Made by a program: the position numbers and the translations under genes. A DNA stretch of 64,000 nt from Cristatella mucedo (taxonomy: Eukaryota; Bryozoa; Phylactolaemata; Cristatellidae). Of this stretch, positions 11,801-62,664 are shown one piece after another; the stretch's first letter is position 1, and every line of letters starts with the position of its first letter. A model generated the notes under the pieces. The model was not told the origin of the DNA and did no database searches. It saw nothing but the letters and a program-made list of their open reading frames with translations. The DNA is taken from the NCBI GenBank assembly GCA_009760855.2, contig WPIO01000001.1, forward strand, positions 10,244,501 to 10,308,500, read 5' to 3'.

Positions 11801-12635
11801 CGAGAGCAGTATATCGGGTGCTCGGAACAACAAGTTTCTTAAGGACAAGTTTAAGCAGCACCGTGCGTCGGGAAAAGAATTATTTCGGCACATGTAAAAA
11901 CCATTCAGCAACAGCAAGTGGTGCCGCTGAACTTGAAACCACTTCTTGTTACTGCTCAACTTCGGGCACGCACACCTCTAACATAAAGCTACTATCAAGT
12001 GTAATTCTGCAATCGGTTTTATGTTCTGCTGCTGAATGTTGAGAATCGCGAAGGTAATCGCGATTTCCTGACCTCTGCTCGCGGATAGTCTTCTGAAGTT
12101 GCTAAGTAAATTTAGCATTGATCTCAGTAAGCAATTGTATCGTGGATGACAGTTGACAAGTCGATAGATTAAAGGAGGTTCGTTGCTCCAGATATCGACG
12201 GATATTTTGCAATCATCGTTCAGGGATACGCTGGAAAAACACAAAGCACAGAAAAAGAGCATGAAACGCGATACTAGTGACTGAAAATAGGACGGCGAGA
12301 GAGAAATGATGAGTGACGATGAATGAGAGATACAAGAGATAGATTGGTAGATAGCGGGCAACGGCTGGGGGCCATGAGATCTAGAGAAGAAGGAAGAGAG
12401 GTTAAGGGAAACAGACGGGCGAGGATATGAAAATATAATGAAGCTATAATGAGAAAATTAAGAATATAAAATTGAGGGCTATGATAAGAAATAAAAATCA
12501 GAAGGGTATATTAAAATCAGGCCCCTTCGGGGCCGTGCGATTCTTCAATAAGCTACAGATCTCGAGCTGATTCAGCGGAGACCAACAAAAGTTTATTGTA
12601 TTCTTTCATATATGCTTATATGTAATATATATATG
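11800..12635. other. gene-free stretch
   Basis: No gene, RNA or element is recognisable. The minus-strand frame 11978-12361 (127 codons) has no identifiable domain. Confidence 0.45.
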
Positions 12636-12790
12636 ATTAATTTGTATAGCGCCCTAAGAGAACTAGCTAGGCGCTTCACATATGCCACCCGGCTCGAGCC
12701 CACGACTTGGGTCATCACAAGCATACGCCACGACCTCTCTCAACGGAGGCGAGCGCCTTTAAGCCCCGGGACCAGACCTGGATCGTCGCC
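12636..12790 (-). mobile_element. SINE2 copy
   Basis: The tail ATTAATTTGTATAGCGCCCT, then AGGCGCTTCACATATGCCAC and box B (GTGGGCTCGAGCCGGG on the minus strand) match the copies at 11232 and 51598. The head region includes GCTTAAAGGCGCTCGCC-like sequence. It lies about 280 bp upstream of the SNRNP35 start codon. Confidence 0.8.
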
Positions 12791-13068
12791 ACGAACACAG
12801 TTTATATTTTCTTACAGACCTAAACACAACACGCAAAAAAGCTGCCGTACAGTTCATATTTATGTTTACCGATTACCGATTTGGACGCGGAGACGATGGT
12901 TCAAACGACGCAAGGCTCACTGACGTCTCAAAACTTTGGCCTTGACCCTTGAAGCTATGAGTCCACTTATTTCGTGTTTCACCTGAGGGAGAGTTCTGCC
13001 TGCTGACGCTGGTAGCTATATGCTTAGACTGCAGTCTCGCGCCGTCGGCTTCGCGTTTCCGCAGGACC

Positions 13069-13211
13069 ATGACGAAGAATGCTGCGCGTGAATGGGCGCC
13101 TGTGCCTGGTTTTTACGATCCACTCATGGCCGGGAGTATTGACGGTACAGATGTTGAACCTCACGACAACGCTGTAGTAAGGGCTCTCCGCGCTGCTTAC
13201 AAGCCTAACAA
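13069..13211 (+). CDS. SNRNP35: SNRNP35 exon 1
   Basis: 143 nt from ATG to AACAA, followed by donor GTAAGT at 13212. It encodes MTKNAAREWAPVPGFYDPLM and then AGSIDGTDVEPHDNAVVRAL, the conserved N-terminus of the 35K protein. The last two bases (AA) join the first base of exon 2 to make a lysine codon. Confidence 0.93.
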
Positions 13212-15653
13212 GTAAGTTGGCAGTGCAGCGTCTCTGTCGTCTTGAAAATGTTCTCTGCCGAAAGTTTTCAATCTGACTGTGAATCTCGAGAGGATAGTGG
13301 ACGCAAAATTCGGCGAATGTACCTGAGCGCGCGTCCTTCACGCTGAGCTGTGTCCTACGCGCACGGCCACAACTGCCAGACAGCTGCTCAGCTGTTTGTT
13401 TTGAAATGCACCGCGTTCGGAGTAGATTTCATGGATTTAGACAAGCGACTGACATTTCACTCACGCCGCAGACTGATCATATTCGGCCTTAGCTAAAAGT
13501 GCGTGTAAGCCAAATTGGCATGCAGTTTGAACGCGCGTAGTCTTAGATCTAATTACGTTTCGTAGACGTATTTTGTATTGGTCGGACGTCGGGCCGTTAA
13601 GCAGCGTAATTAATGTAAACGTTTGCCATTCTTCGAGATAAAGTGAGCAGCCGGACTGCTGCCTGTCACGCAGGCTGTTATGGCGAGCTGTACGCCGAGT
13701 CACATGGGGCTCCACCCTCTGCAATGACATCTCAGTAACGCACCACACTCGCTACAATTCCCGGAGAGTGTCACAGATGTGTTTCGTGCACCACTTTGAT
13801 GGTGTGAATTCATTCAATGCCAACCGCAGCAATGCGTCGGTGTACATTTCTATTAATTATGGTACTTGGCATGTATGATATTATGTGCCGGATATACGAC
13901 TCGACCTATTTTTACTGGACTGCACCCCTTTCCGTCGGACTGGCAGGTTTTTTGCCTGATCTGTCGCAAGGTGCTGTGCTACATGGTGTTGCTGCCAAAG
14001 CTAAGCTCGTGTCGGTTATTGTGAAGTACTCGTTTGACCCTTAGCAGTGGTCTGGTTTGAAGCGGCTGTGCATGGCCCGTCCGATGTGCTGTTGCAATTT
14101 TCTTCACATCTTTCCTTACGCGGTAACTGCAGCAGCTGATGCTCTGCTAGAGCTGCCCGATAATCCGATTGATTAAAAAAGCAACGTGGCTGTTTTGCTA
14201 CCACTTGTCTAATCTTTTCGTACATTCGAAAGTACAGTGATCGAGCGAACAGTTTGCTTAGAGCTAAGACAGCATAATTGCAGTAGCCAGAAACATGCCC
14301 GGTCTACTAAGTGAGGTGCTGTTAAGTGCCATGGTTAGCCTTATCAACGTTAAGTAACCACGCTAGCATATGATAGGTTTTTATGTCAGTCACAGCATAC
14401 CACCACCACACTGGAAAGCTCGACTGGGGCATGCTGTTAGGCCTGATTTATTATTTTATTTTAGTTCGATATGAACAAGCATTTCGTACATCGTAGATGA
14501 GGTTAAAGGGTGCCTAGGTGTCAACTGCTATTGTAGTTCAGTATTGCACGAGTCTCGCTTAGCCGGGTCGCTTGCTGCCCTGCCCTGTTAAACTTATTTG
14601 GTTAAACGTTATGAGAACAATGCTGCCTCAAATAGCAATTTTTCGGGCAAATTGATTTTATGGTATTTGTAGCGTGCTTCCTTTGATTTTTACTAATTTG
14701 CTTCATTAGCTCTTGACCTTGACAGTAGCCACTGTTCATTCATTGTGCATAACTCACACTGAACTGTTTGAATGAGGTTCTTGTGGGCATTTCTGAGTGT
14801 GCAACGTCTGACAATGCTAATACTTACAGCTAGTAACATGTATTTATTTAGACAAGTTATGGGCGAGATGCTGCACACGATCTTCATTAGTCGCCTCGAC
14901 CCCGACACACGGGAGGAAGCATTGACCAGGATTTTCTCCAAGTATGGACAGATCAATCGACTTCGCATAGTCAGGGACATTGTAACTGGCGCATCAAAGC
15001 GATATGCCTTTGTTGAGTATACCGACGAGCGAGCAGCTTACAGAGCGCAGAAGGAGGCCAACAAAGCTGTGGTTGACGACAGGTCAATATTTGTGGACTT
15101 TGAACTAGAGCGCAAGCTGCCTGGCTGGGTTCCGAGGCGGCTCGGCGGGGGTTTCGGTGGCAACAAGGAGTCGGGCCAGCTGAGGTTTGGTGGTAAGGAC
15201 CGACCATTTAAGAGGCCCATCTTTGCAGCCAGCGCCATGCCTACATGCACCGTAGGCACCGACGAGGACTTGCCGGACAAGCGCTGGAGGTTGGCGCAGC
15301 CACGCGGCCGTTCTCCTCCCGTGCATCCGAGACGCTCGCGAACGCCCGAGCAGCGTGCTGCTCGAGGCGACGGTGACCGCTGGCCTCGAAACAGCATTCG
15401 AGCAAGTCGTGAATCAAGCAGCAGCCGGCCGGAAGATGCTTGCCGAGGCTGGCACGGGCGATCGTGGCGTGGCAGCAACTCAGACAGTAGCCGGTACGGT
15501 GACAGCCAGCTGTCTAGAGATGGCAAGAATACAGCCGATGACGTCGTGAGGTCAAACTTTCGCCATGATGGCCATGTGTCTCGCTCTCACGATCGCCATG
15601 GCTCCACTACCGGCAGGCAGCGCTCTCGGAACAGGAGCCGGACTCAGCAGTAG
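13069..15653 (+). CDS. SNRNP35: U11/U12 small nuclear ribonucleoprotein 35 kDa protein (join 13069..13211, 14852..15653)
   Basis: Component of the U11/U12 di-snRNP of the minor (U12-type) spliceosome; a nuclear RNA-binding protein related to U1-70K. The spliced product is 314 residues, longer than the vertebrate protein (about 246). Exon 1 (47 codons plus 2 nt) gives the family N-terminus with FYDPLMAGSIDGTD and an AYKPNK end. Exon 2 holds one RRM at about residues 56-131: RNP2-like TIFISRL (57-63) and RNP1-like KRYAFVEY (97-104). The diagnostic segment ELERKLPGWVPRRLGGG follows (132-148), then SGQLRFGGKDRPFKRPI. The C-terminal 130 residues are Arg/Ser-rich, as in spliceosomal RS tails. The intron 13212-14851 is GT-AG with matching phase. 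ATG 13069 is chosen because it precedes the conserved N-terminus; the methionine at 14772 lies in intron sequence. The assignment rests on recalled family sequence. Confidence 0.95.
13212..14851 (+). other. SNRNP35 intron
   Basis: A 1640-bp intron with donor GTAAGT and acceptor TATTTATTTAG, consistent with a U2-type intron. Nothing coding or repetitive is recognised inside; reading frames such as 13461-13748 (-) and 13817-14044 (+) show no family resemblance. Confidence 0.85.
14852..15653 (+). CDS. SNRNP35: SNRNP35 exon 2 (RRM and RS-rich tail)
   Basis: It starts after the acceptor AG at 14850-14851 and ends at TAG 15651-15653. It encodes all of the RRM, the GWVPRRLGGG signature and the basic RS-rich tail. 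Frames on the opposite strand (15038-15526) are compositional shadows. Confidence 0.95.
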
Positions 15654-15803
15654 CACATGAACGTGCTGCCTTTCTGCGCAGGCACGGTGGCACTGCATCA
15701 TTCTCGCTCTCTGCTTGGTGGTGGCAGCGATGCCGGCCGTCTTCCTGCCGGTGCAGCCTGGACCCGGAAATATGACGTGCTCATGAGTGTGGACGGGACA
15801 AGA

Positions 15804-15879
15804 AGCAACGACATTACAACCACCATTTAATACCTGAACTTAGCAACGACATTACAACCGCCATTTAATACCTGAACTT
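15804..15879. repeat. 38-bp tandem duplication across a gene end
   Basis: AGCAACGACATTACAACC starts two 38-bp units at 15804 and 15842 with one mismatch (A/G). The right unit contains the stop codon and last codons of the minus-strand gene (15865-17493); the left unit is a copy of them in its 3' flank. Each unit also holds an ATTAAA on the minus strand, a possible variant polyadenylation signal. Confidence 0.9.
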
Positions 15880-17493
15880 GAAGCCAGTCTCGTTCGAAGC
15901 CGACTGCTTAACGATTCTGTGCAGGCTGCCCACGGCAGGCCCCATGGAGGCCCGTCCTCCTCCGGCTTCCTCGATTTGTTGCATGATGCTCTTGAGACCG
16001 CGAAGGCGCATTATGACGCTGCTGTAGTCGCTGATATGTCCGCCGATGGCGATTGTATCGTAATCCTCCAGGATGAGACTGACCGGAAATATAAACGGGT
16101 AGCGTATGAAGCGGTATCTCACGATAGGAATCGATGCTGCCACACTCGGGTGAAAGTGAATGTCACCACTGACGTAAACAATGCGATGCACTGGGAGCAC
16201 CGACATCACGACGAGATTGGCAGTGTAGAACCTGTTCCAGTCGCAGGTGCCTTTGCAGTCCCTGAACATTGTTCCATGCGCTATTGACACATAGTAAGGA
16301 TGACGATAAAGAACAAATGGGGTTCCACCACGTAAGGTGTCTTTGCCTTGTGTGAATGTGTAGTTCCGGGGTCCTTCAAAATGCACGAAACTGCAGTTGC
16401 CTGCAGGCATGGAGCAGTGCATGACTCGCAGGGGGTCCAAGTTGTAGACAAAATATAGCCTATCCATGTAGGTGAATGCAGACCAGTGCTTATCCCGCGC
16501 CAGCCGGTTGCCCGAGTGGTGTGTCGTCATCGGCTGACCACCGCTGATGCGAGGCACAATGCAGACGTGTTGCTCATAGTCCCATATGAAAGTAGTGTCT
16601 ACCATCGTAGTTCTCGACACGAAGGCACCGGTGTTAAAGGTAACGTATATGTGGTCGTTGACACTAAAAATCCTTGGCTCTATCGGTCCATCGCCGATAT
16701 CCACGTGCACTTTGGTGGGAATGCCCATAGTCTGCCCTGGCGTCAGGGGATCTAATTTGTCGTTAAACAGTTGAGTGTAGAAGTAATTATCAGAGAGCAC
16801 GTTCGAGGGCTTGTAGGCCGCAAGTTTGAGTTTTTCTTTCTCTAACCACATTCGCATGATAACGACGAGTTCGCCCGAGTCCGTCCAGATCATGGCCGGA
16901 CTGTTCGCATATATTCTCTGCTCATGTCGGAGAGGATCTACAAGTGCAGCTCTGAAGCTTTCCTCTGTCGCCGGTGAGAACGAGTGCACGAGCGAAGTTA
17001 TCACCTGTGTCTGTACGTGGCTGGTAGCTTTACTGTCCAAAAAGACGACACCACTCAACAAAAAGCGATGCCGAAATTTGTCACCTTCTCGAATTGGTTT
17101 CATGGGATTACCTTCGCGATTAGCTGTTGTCACATTAGGCTGCCCTTGCCTACTCTGTCTGGCAAATGAGGGGCTCCCGACGCCGGTCAGTCCGTCCGGT
17201 AGTCCTATTGCTCCGAAGAACAGAACGGAGACAAGGGGCATCAGGATCAGCACTGCTCCTACGACACAGGCGTATCGCCGTGTGACGGCTGACCTCATTC
17301 GTTTCATCGGCGTCGTCCGGCTGACTAGGCCACTGATAGCAGTAAAAGCAGGCTCTGAGGAGCCGGTGCCTCGAGCATGCGTGGCTAGGTGGTGGCGTGG
17401 CAGCTTCACCTCCCTGTCAGCTTTGAAGGCCCACTCCCTACCTGCCGGCTCGACAGTCCATCCCAAACCGTTTCGGGTGGATGCCCCCATCAC
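15865..17493 (-). CDS. type II membrane protein with probable five-bladed beta-propeller (GH43/GH130-like) domain
   Basis: Single open frame of 542 codons, converging with SNRNP35 (211 bp between stops). Residues about 75-97 are a hydrophobic anchor (VVGAVLILMPLVSVLFFGAI) after a basic stretch (MKRMRSAVTRR), predicting a Golgi/ER type II protein. The lumenal part has elements typical of propeller glycosidases and glycan phosphorylases: IEPRIFSVNDHIYVTFNT (like EDPR blades), DKHWSAF...LYFVYNLDP, RGGTPFVLYRHPYYVSIAH and a final IAIGGHISDYSSVIMRL. NCS, NYT and NET sequons suggest N-glycosylation. The methionine at residue 63 is an alternative start close to the anchor. No intron is evident. Substrate and activity are unknown; the fold assignment is inference from motif spacing. 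Confidence 0.8.
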   Translation of the reverse strand: MMGASTRNGLGWTVEPAGREWAFKADREVKLPRHHLATHARGTGSSEPAFTAISGLVSRTTPMKRMRSAVTRRYACVVGAVLILMPLVSVLFFGAIGLPDGLTGVGSPSFARQSRQGQPNVTTANREGNPMKPIREGDKFRHRFLLSGVVFLDSKATSHVQTQVITSLVHSFSPATEESFRAALVDPLRHEQRIYANSPAMIWTDSGELVVIMRMWLEKEKLKLAAYKPSNVLSDNYFYTQLFNDKLDPLTPGQTMGIPTKVHVDIGDGPIEPRIFSVNDHIYVTFNTGAFVSRTTMVDTTFIWDYEQHVCIVPRISGGQPMTTHHSGNRLARDKHWSAFTYMDRLYFVYNLDPLRVMHCSMPAGNCSFVHFEGPRNYTFTQGKDTLRGGTPFVLYRHPYYVSIAHGTMFRDCKGTCDWNRFYTANLVVMSVLPVHRIVYVSGDIHFHPSVAASIPIVRYRFIRYPFIFPVSLILEDYDTIAIGGHISDYSSVIMRLRGLKSIMQQIEEAGGGRASMGPAVGSLHRIVKQSASNETGFKFRY

Positions 17494-19245
17494 GTCGGCT
17501 TTTAATCGTTACAAATGCACCTGATTTGTCAGCTGGGCTGCAGGAGGGGCGTGGCTGTTGCTGGTAGTCACGGCTGGCCTTAACCGCCAGAGTCAGCTGA
17601 GTGTCCATGTCCGTCTAACGCTTAAACTCATCAACTTGGCCAAATCCGAAAACGATTTCTTGAGACGTCTAAGCATCACGCTCGTGCGGAAAGTAAGGAC
17701 TTAGCTGCCTTTGACAAACTTCTGCCTACCTACTTAGCCAATTTTGGGAAAACCGGTAGGAGGTGCCTCGGGATTAAAAGCAGGTTTATTAGCCTCCTCT
17801 GCAATGCAGAATGGTAACATCTCCCTGATAGCTTGTTACCTACCCGGCTATCGGGCTTATACGGTGGTTCTAGAGACATCAGACGGCACCCTGTTGACTT
17901 GCACGTTAAAATTGTCTCTTCAGAAAAGATGAGCTAATTATTTTTTTGGAATGGCTATAAATTGACGCTAGGCCTATTCGAACTCGGCTTGCACGTACAG
18001 GGTCTGTTTCCTGAGGGGGAGGCAATCGTTTAAGGGGGTGGTCATATTTTAAACCAAGAGGTAATTTGTTTAAGCAGGTCTGAGTACGCATGCTCAGCGG
18101 CTGTCTTTGAGAGGTGCAGCTTCGAGCTGTCTTGCCAGACGAAGCCCACCGTTATTTTTTATGGACTACATAAGCCAAAAGGGCAGGGTGGCGTGAGTGC
18201 ACCTTTAGGCTGCCCACTTGGGACTTCGTCTGAGTGGTGAGGCTTCAGACTCCCCTAAAAATGGGAAATAACCAATTTTGTTTAGAGAGAGGCCTAAAAA
18301 CTCTTCTGTTCAGGCAGCTGTTTTTGTGCACCAAATCGGGCCTGCTTCCAGAGGAGGCTGCAATGTCTCTTAAAAGAAGCTAAAATATATTCTGGGGGTG
18401 CTTACTTGGCCTGGCAAGCTGTAGGCCGTTGAAGCTCAGCTTTATGATCCGTCTGTATAGGAGGCCACCAGGCATAGGAAGATGCTTAAAAAAAGCCATT
18501 TCATTCGGCTCTCTTTAGCATTCTGGTTTTGAATCAGTCTCTCTAGAATGAGGCTGGAGGCTCCTATTGTCCTCCGGTCAAGGAGTTGCTAAAAAACTGG
18601 GAAAAGTAGCGTCCGAATACTTGAAGCAACATTGACCACACCTGAATCAGCCGGTAGCAAGCAGTAATGCAAGAAATGACGTACGATATCTCCTGAAACT
18701 CCTCGGGCTGGCAAAACAGCCAGCAGGTACCGGTGCGAGTAGGAAAAGTGATAATGATATTGCAACTGCAGCTGATCACGCCTATTCATTGCATATCACC
18801 GCGTGATGCAGTTACCATTGCTTGATACAAGTAATTGTGGGTCGTTGGGTATTTCTAGCTATAGTAAAAGGATTGGTTTCGGGCAGACAAACGTGTTGTC
18901 TCTTTCAAATACAATATAGGGTCGAACTAGGCCTAAATGCTCACCGGCTAACGTAAACGTGAGCTTACTTGCCCGTGATTATTTAGCATTGACAATAGCA
19001 ATTATTCACAAGATGTCATAATAATGTTGACCATTAACATGGATCAATTCTGCTTAGTGCATTAATATTAAACCGTGTCGTTGGAATTGGGGCGAGATTG
19101 TGAACGTGCTGAGTCGCTTACGAGAGGATCGCTTTGACAACAAGCTCCATCGATACACTGCGGTCGGCCGGTTTACACTCTCAGTGTCAATTGACCGGCT
19201 ACCATCTCTACCAGGAATTTGAACTCAGGACCTCAATCATGGTCC
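17494..19245. other. intergenic stretch, nothing recognised
   Basis: It lies upstream of the propeller gene, so its promoter should be near 17.5 kb, but no TATA box or other motif stands out. No mobile element or coding similarity is visible. Confidence 0.5.
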
Positions 19246-19249
19246 TGCA

Positions 19250-20055
19250 GTTTTGGATGTAACCGAGTACACCTGCGACCTTTGTGGTCCGTGCAAAACT
19301 CTGCCTCTAGGTTTGTGTGTCGTGATAGTCAAGCTGTCACATTACATCACTTCTCACAGACCTGTACTGGCTCCCCCTCACACAGCATATCGACATCGAG
19401 GTACCGTCGCTTGCTTTTAGGCCCCTTAATTCTCCTGCCTCGGCCTATCAGAAACTACTGGCCCACCAGGCAATGAATCGTGAAACCCACTGTTCTTACT
19501 TGAATCATTTAGCCATACCTCGTACAAATCTCAAAACCTTTGGAGACCGTGCCTTTAGTTTGTATGCTCACAAAGCCTAGAACTCACCACCGACGGACGT
19601 CACAACGTCCCCTGACATGACTACATTTAAAAAAGAAGCACCCATTAGGCTGGGCATCGTACCACCTGCTTTATTGACTGGAGTCATTCAGCTGTGTGTC
19701 CAACTAAGCAAATGAAGATCTTCAGTTCGCTTACTCCCAAAGCCTGGAACCCACTTTCAACTGAAGCTACAACATCCCATGACATGACAATTTAAACAGA
19801 TTCTCTACTTTTGCTTTGGTAGCAGTCTTCGAAACAATGTCAGATCACGAAATAATTCATATACACACTGTTCGTCGTGGTTGAGGGATCGATGAACTCT
19901 TTTTTGGTCATATTGCACTTTCATCGCGAACGTCTGAAGTCAGCAGTCAAAGGCTTGCTGCTCTACCGGCATGTGCAATCAAGTGCTTACAGCTGGTGTA
20001 AAACTCTGCAGCTAGGCTTGTCTGTCGTGAGCGTGAACATCACCTGGCTTGACCA
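19250..20055 (+). mobile_element. degenerate LINE-A fragments
   Basis: Plus-strand remnants of the reverse-transcriptase C-terminus: about 19285-19650 (VQNSASRFVCRDSQ, then HHFSQTCTGSP in shifted frames) and about 19940-20055 (SAYSWCKTLQLGLSVVS in a shifted frame). Many stops; no function. Confidence 0.75.
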
Positions 20056-20066
20056 CGTTTAAGAAT

Positions 20067-20560
20067 AATAATAATATTGCACTTGATAGAGCGCCCTCAG
20101 AGAACTCAATCTCTCTCTAGGCGCTTTAAATTTGCAGCAAAGGGAAATGCAAATGAATGGTTAGTAATATCATGCTTTATAAACAAACAAAATGAATAAC
20201 ATGGTTAGGGTTGACATGCACAGGGTCAGCATGCAAATGTGGTTAGTGGCAGCATGCACAGTGTCATCACGCATAAGCACGTGAAGGACGAATCACAGGG
20301 ACCCACTAAATGCTGTCCTAAATAGGTGTGTTTTTAGGGTTTGTTTTAAATGTGGTCATGTCAGGGGATGTTCTGACGCAGATTGGGATGGAGTTCCAGG
20401 CTTTGGGAGCATACGAACTAAATGCACGGTCTCCAAAGGATTTAAGGTTTGTACGAGGTATTTGTAGACTGTTGGATTCCGAAAAGCGGGTGGTACGATA
20501 CTTGGCCTGATGGGGTAGTATATCTGAGAGATAGGCTGGAGCCAAAGAAAAAAGATACTA
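20067..20560 (-). mobile_element. LINE-A 3' fragment, left arm of an inverted pair
   Basis: It starts with AATAATAATAATATTGCAC and the family hairpin, and encodes the C-terminal reverse-transcriptase segment on the minus strand (20318-20545, HQAKYRTTRFSESNSLQIPR). It faces a closely similar copy at 20570-21145. Confidence 0.9.
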
Positions 20561-20569
20561 AAAACGCAC

Positions 20570-21145
20570 CTATATAAGACAGCATTTAGTGGGTCCCTGT
20601 GATTTGATCTTTACGTGTTTATGCGTGCTGACACTAACCACACTTGCAAGCTGACCCTGCGAACACCAGCCTATCTCTCCGACATGCTCCCCCATCAGGC
20701 CAAGCATCGTACCACCCGCTTTTCGGAATCCAACAGTCTACAAATACCTCGTACAAACCTTAAATCCTTTGGAGACCGTGCATTTAGTTCGTATGCTCCC
20801 AAAGCCTGGAACTCCCTCCCAATCTGCGTCAGAACATCCCCTGACCTGACCACATTTAAAAAAAACCTAAAAACACACCTATTTAGGACAGCATTTAGTG
20901 GGTCCCTGTGATTCGTCCTTCACGTGCTTATGCGTGATGACACTGTGCATGCTGCCACTAACCACATTTGCATGCTGACCCTGTGCATGTCACTCCTAAC
21001 CATGTTATTAATTTTGTTTGTTTTTCAAGCATGATTTTACTTACCATTTAATTGCATTTCCCTTTGCGGCAAATGTAAAGCACCTAGAAAGAGATTAAGT
21101 TCTCTGAGGACGCTTTATCAAGTACGATATTATTATTATTATTAT
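20570..21145 (+). mobile_element. LINE-A 3' fragment, right arm of an inverted pair
   Basis: Plus-strand copy encoding HQAKHRTTRFSESNSLQIPR and ending FRTAFSGSL (frame 20615-20911), then the tail GCACCTAGAAAGAGATTAAG and (ATT)n at about 21130-21145. The two arms form a long inverted repeat. Confidence 0.9.
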
Positions 21146-21290
21146 CCCTAGCCACGTTATTCTTGTTGTTTATTGAGCATGCTACCACTACCATTCGATC
21201 GTGCTTCCTTTGCAGCAAATGTAAAGCGTCTGGAATGAAATTGAGTTCTCCGGGGGGGTGCTATATTAACTGTTTTATTATTATTAGTTG
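21146..21290 (+). mobile_element. second LINE-A tail fragment
   Basis: Directly after the previous (ATT)n the last ~140 bp of the family recur in diverged form (GCAAATGTAAAGCGTCTGGA, then TTGAGTTCTCCGGGG) and end in TTTTATTATTATTAG. It may be an older copy or a tail duplication. Confidence 0.7.
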
Positions 21291-21980
21291 TATATACACA
21301 TTTATAATTAAACAATCAAGACCAATCCTTGCCTTGTCTCGTATTGAATTGTCGGACAGTTAACGGTGGAAGTTGAATAGTCTTTTCGTGCAGAATAGAT
21401 GTTTTCATGTAGGTGTGTGCACTTGATTCCGAGGCTACTAAATTATGAGCTACGTTAATTTTCTTTGCATTTTGCTGTCGTGCATACATTTGAGCAGCTG
21501 TAAAAATTCTTTAGCCGTACTTCTAGGCGCTTGTTCCACTCGTATTAGTCACTCGAGGGCGAAGTCTGGCACCTCTTACTTGCTTTATGTTTTGTGCGAA
21601 GGATTTAGTCCAAAGCCTGTGAACGTGTTTGTAGCAAGACACCGCTTTTGAAGCCTACATAACTGGCCCAGCAAGGAAAGGGGCGAATAATTTGATAGAC
21701 ATTGTACCGTGTTTCAGGCTGCTAAACCTTGAGCGACAACATTTTTGCGATACGTAACAATTATTTTCGATAAAGTCTAGTACAGTAGAGTATGAGTAAA
21801 ACTGTGCCCCGAATGTTTTATGTCAGTGTCTCTTTCATAAATAGGCAAGTACGGTGGGCTGGAAATATTCTGAGTGAGTCGAAGGCAGTTGGCTAGTCAT
21901 TTGCATGCAGATCCCTTTTTCAAGTTTTGCTACTAACTAAATATGTGTGTCAGGCCCGAAAGCAAAATAATGTATATGCA
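21291..21980. other. intergenic stretch, nothing recognised
   Basis: No gene or element is seen between the LINE cluster and the 3' end of the RasGRF gene. Confidence 0.5.
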
Positions 21981-21983
21981 TGT

Positions 21984-22110
21984 AATGTAATAATGTAATG
22001 TATCTCCGTCTGTAACTCCACAAAGTCATAAAGACCATATGGTGTTACGCGGGAAACTTTTGTATAGCCTAAGCGGCTTTCGGTACGCATTCGGTAGCCA
22101 GCATGGTGAT
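21984..22110 (-). mobile_element. LINE-B 3' terminal fragment
   Basis: It starts with ATGTAATGTAATAATGTAATG repeats, then TATCTCCGTCTGTAACTCC and TAAGCGGCTTTCGGTACGCA, the family end seen at 52800, 53940 and 33985. Only about 120 bp remain. Confidence 0.85.
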
Positions 22111-22131
22111 AAATCAAGATCTGGAGTTTCT

Positions 22132-22137
22132 TTTATT
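22132..22137 (-). promoter_or_regulatory. candidate polyadenylation signal AATAAA for the RasGRF gene
   Basis: AATAAA on the minus strand about 240 bp beyond the stop codon, just before the LINE-B fragment. It is the first canonical hexamer I noticed after the stop. Confidence 0.45.
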
Positions 22138-22375
22138 GTCCAGAAAAATTGCAAATTACAAATGCAAGTAAGTCCTCGCGAAGAACGCTAGGGATCATAA
22201 GTCGGTCATATACGCTCACAGTAGCATCCTCCGATGCGTTACCTGCCGTTAAGCAAGCTGCCCGGAAATTTCGTGGCTTCCACCTCCGCCTGTCCCAAGA
22301 GCTGTGCAGAATATTGATACAAGGAGAGAAAAAATTGCTTAGGGGCTTAGTCGGTCGATGTACGCAAAAAAGAAC

Positions 22376-62664
<40,289 letters not shown>

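Noticed and set aside
15038-15526. 162-codon minus-strand frame
   Set aside because: It is antisense to the RRM and RS region of SNRNP35 and has no family resemblance.
16826-17524. 232-codon plus-strand frame
   Set aside because: Antisense shadow of the propeller gene, whose own frame has coherent domain motifs and a membrane anchor.
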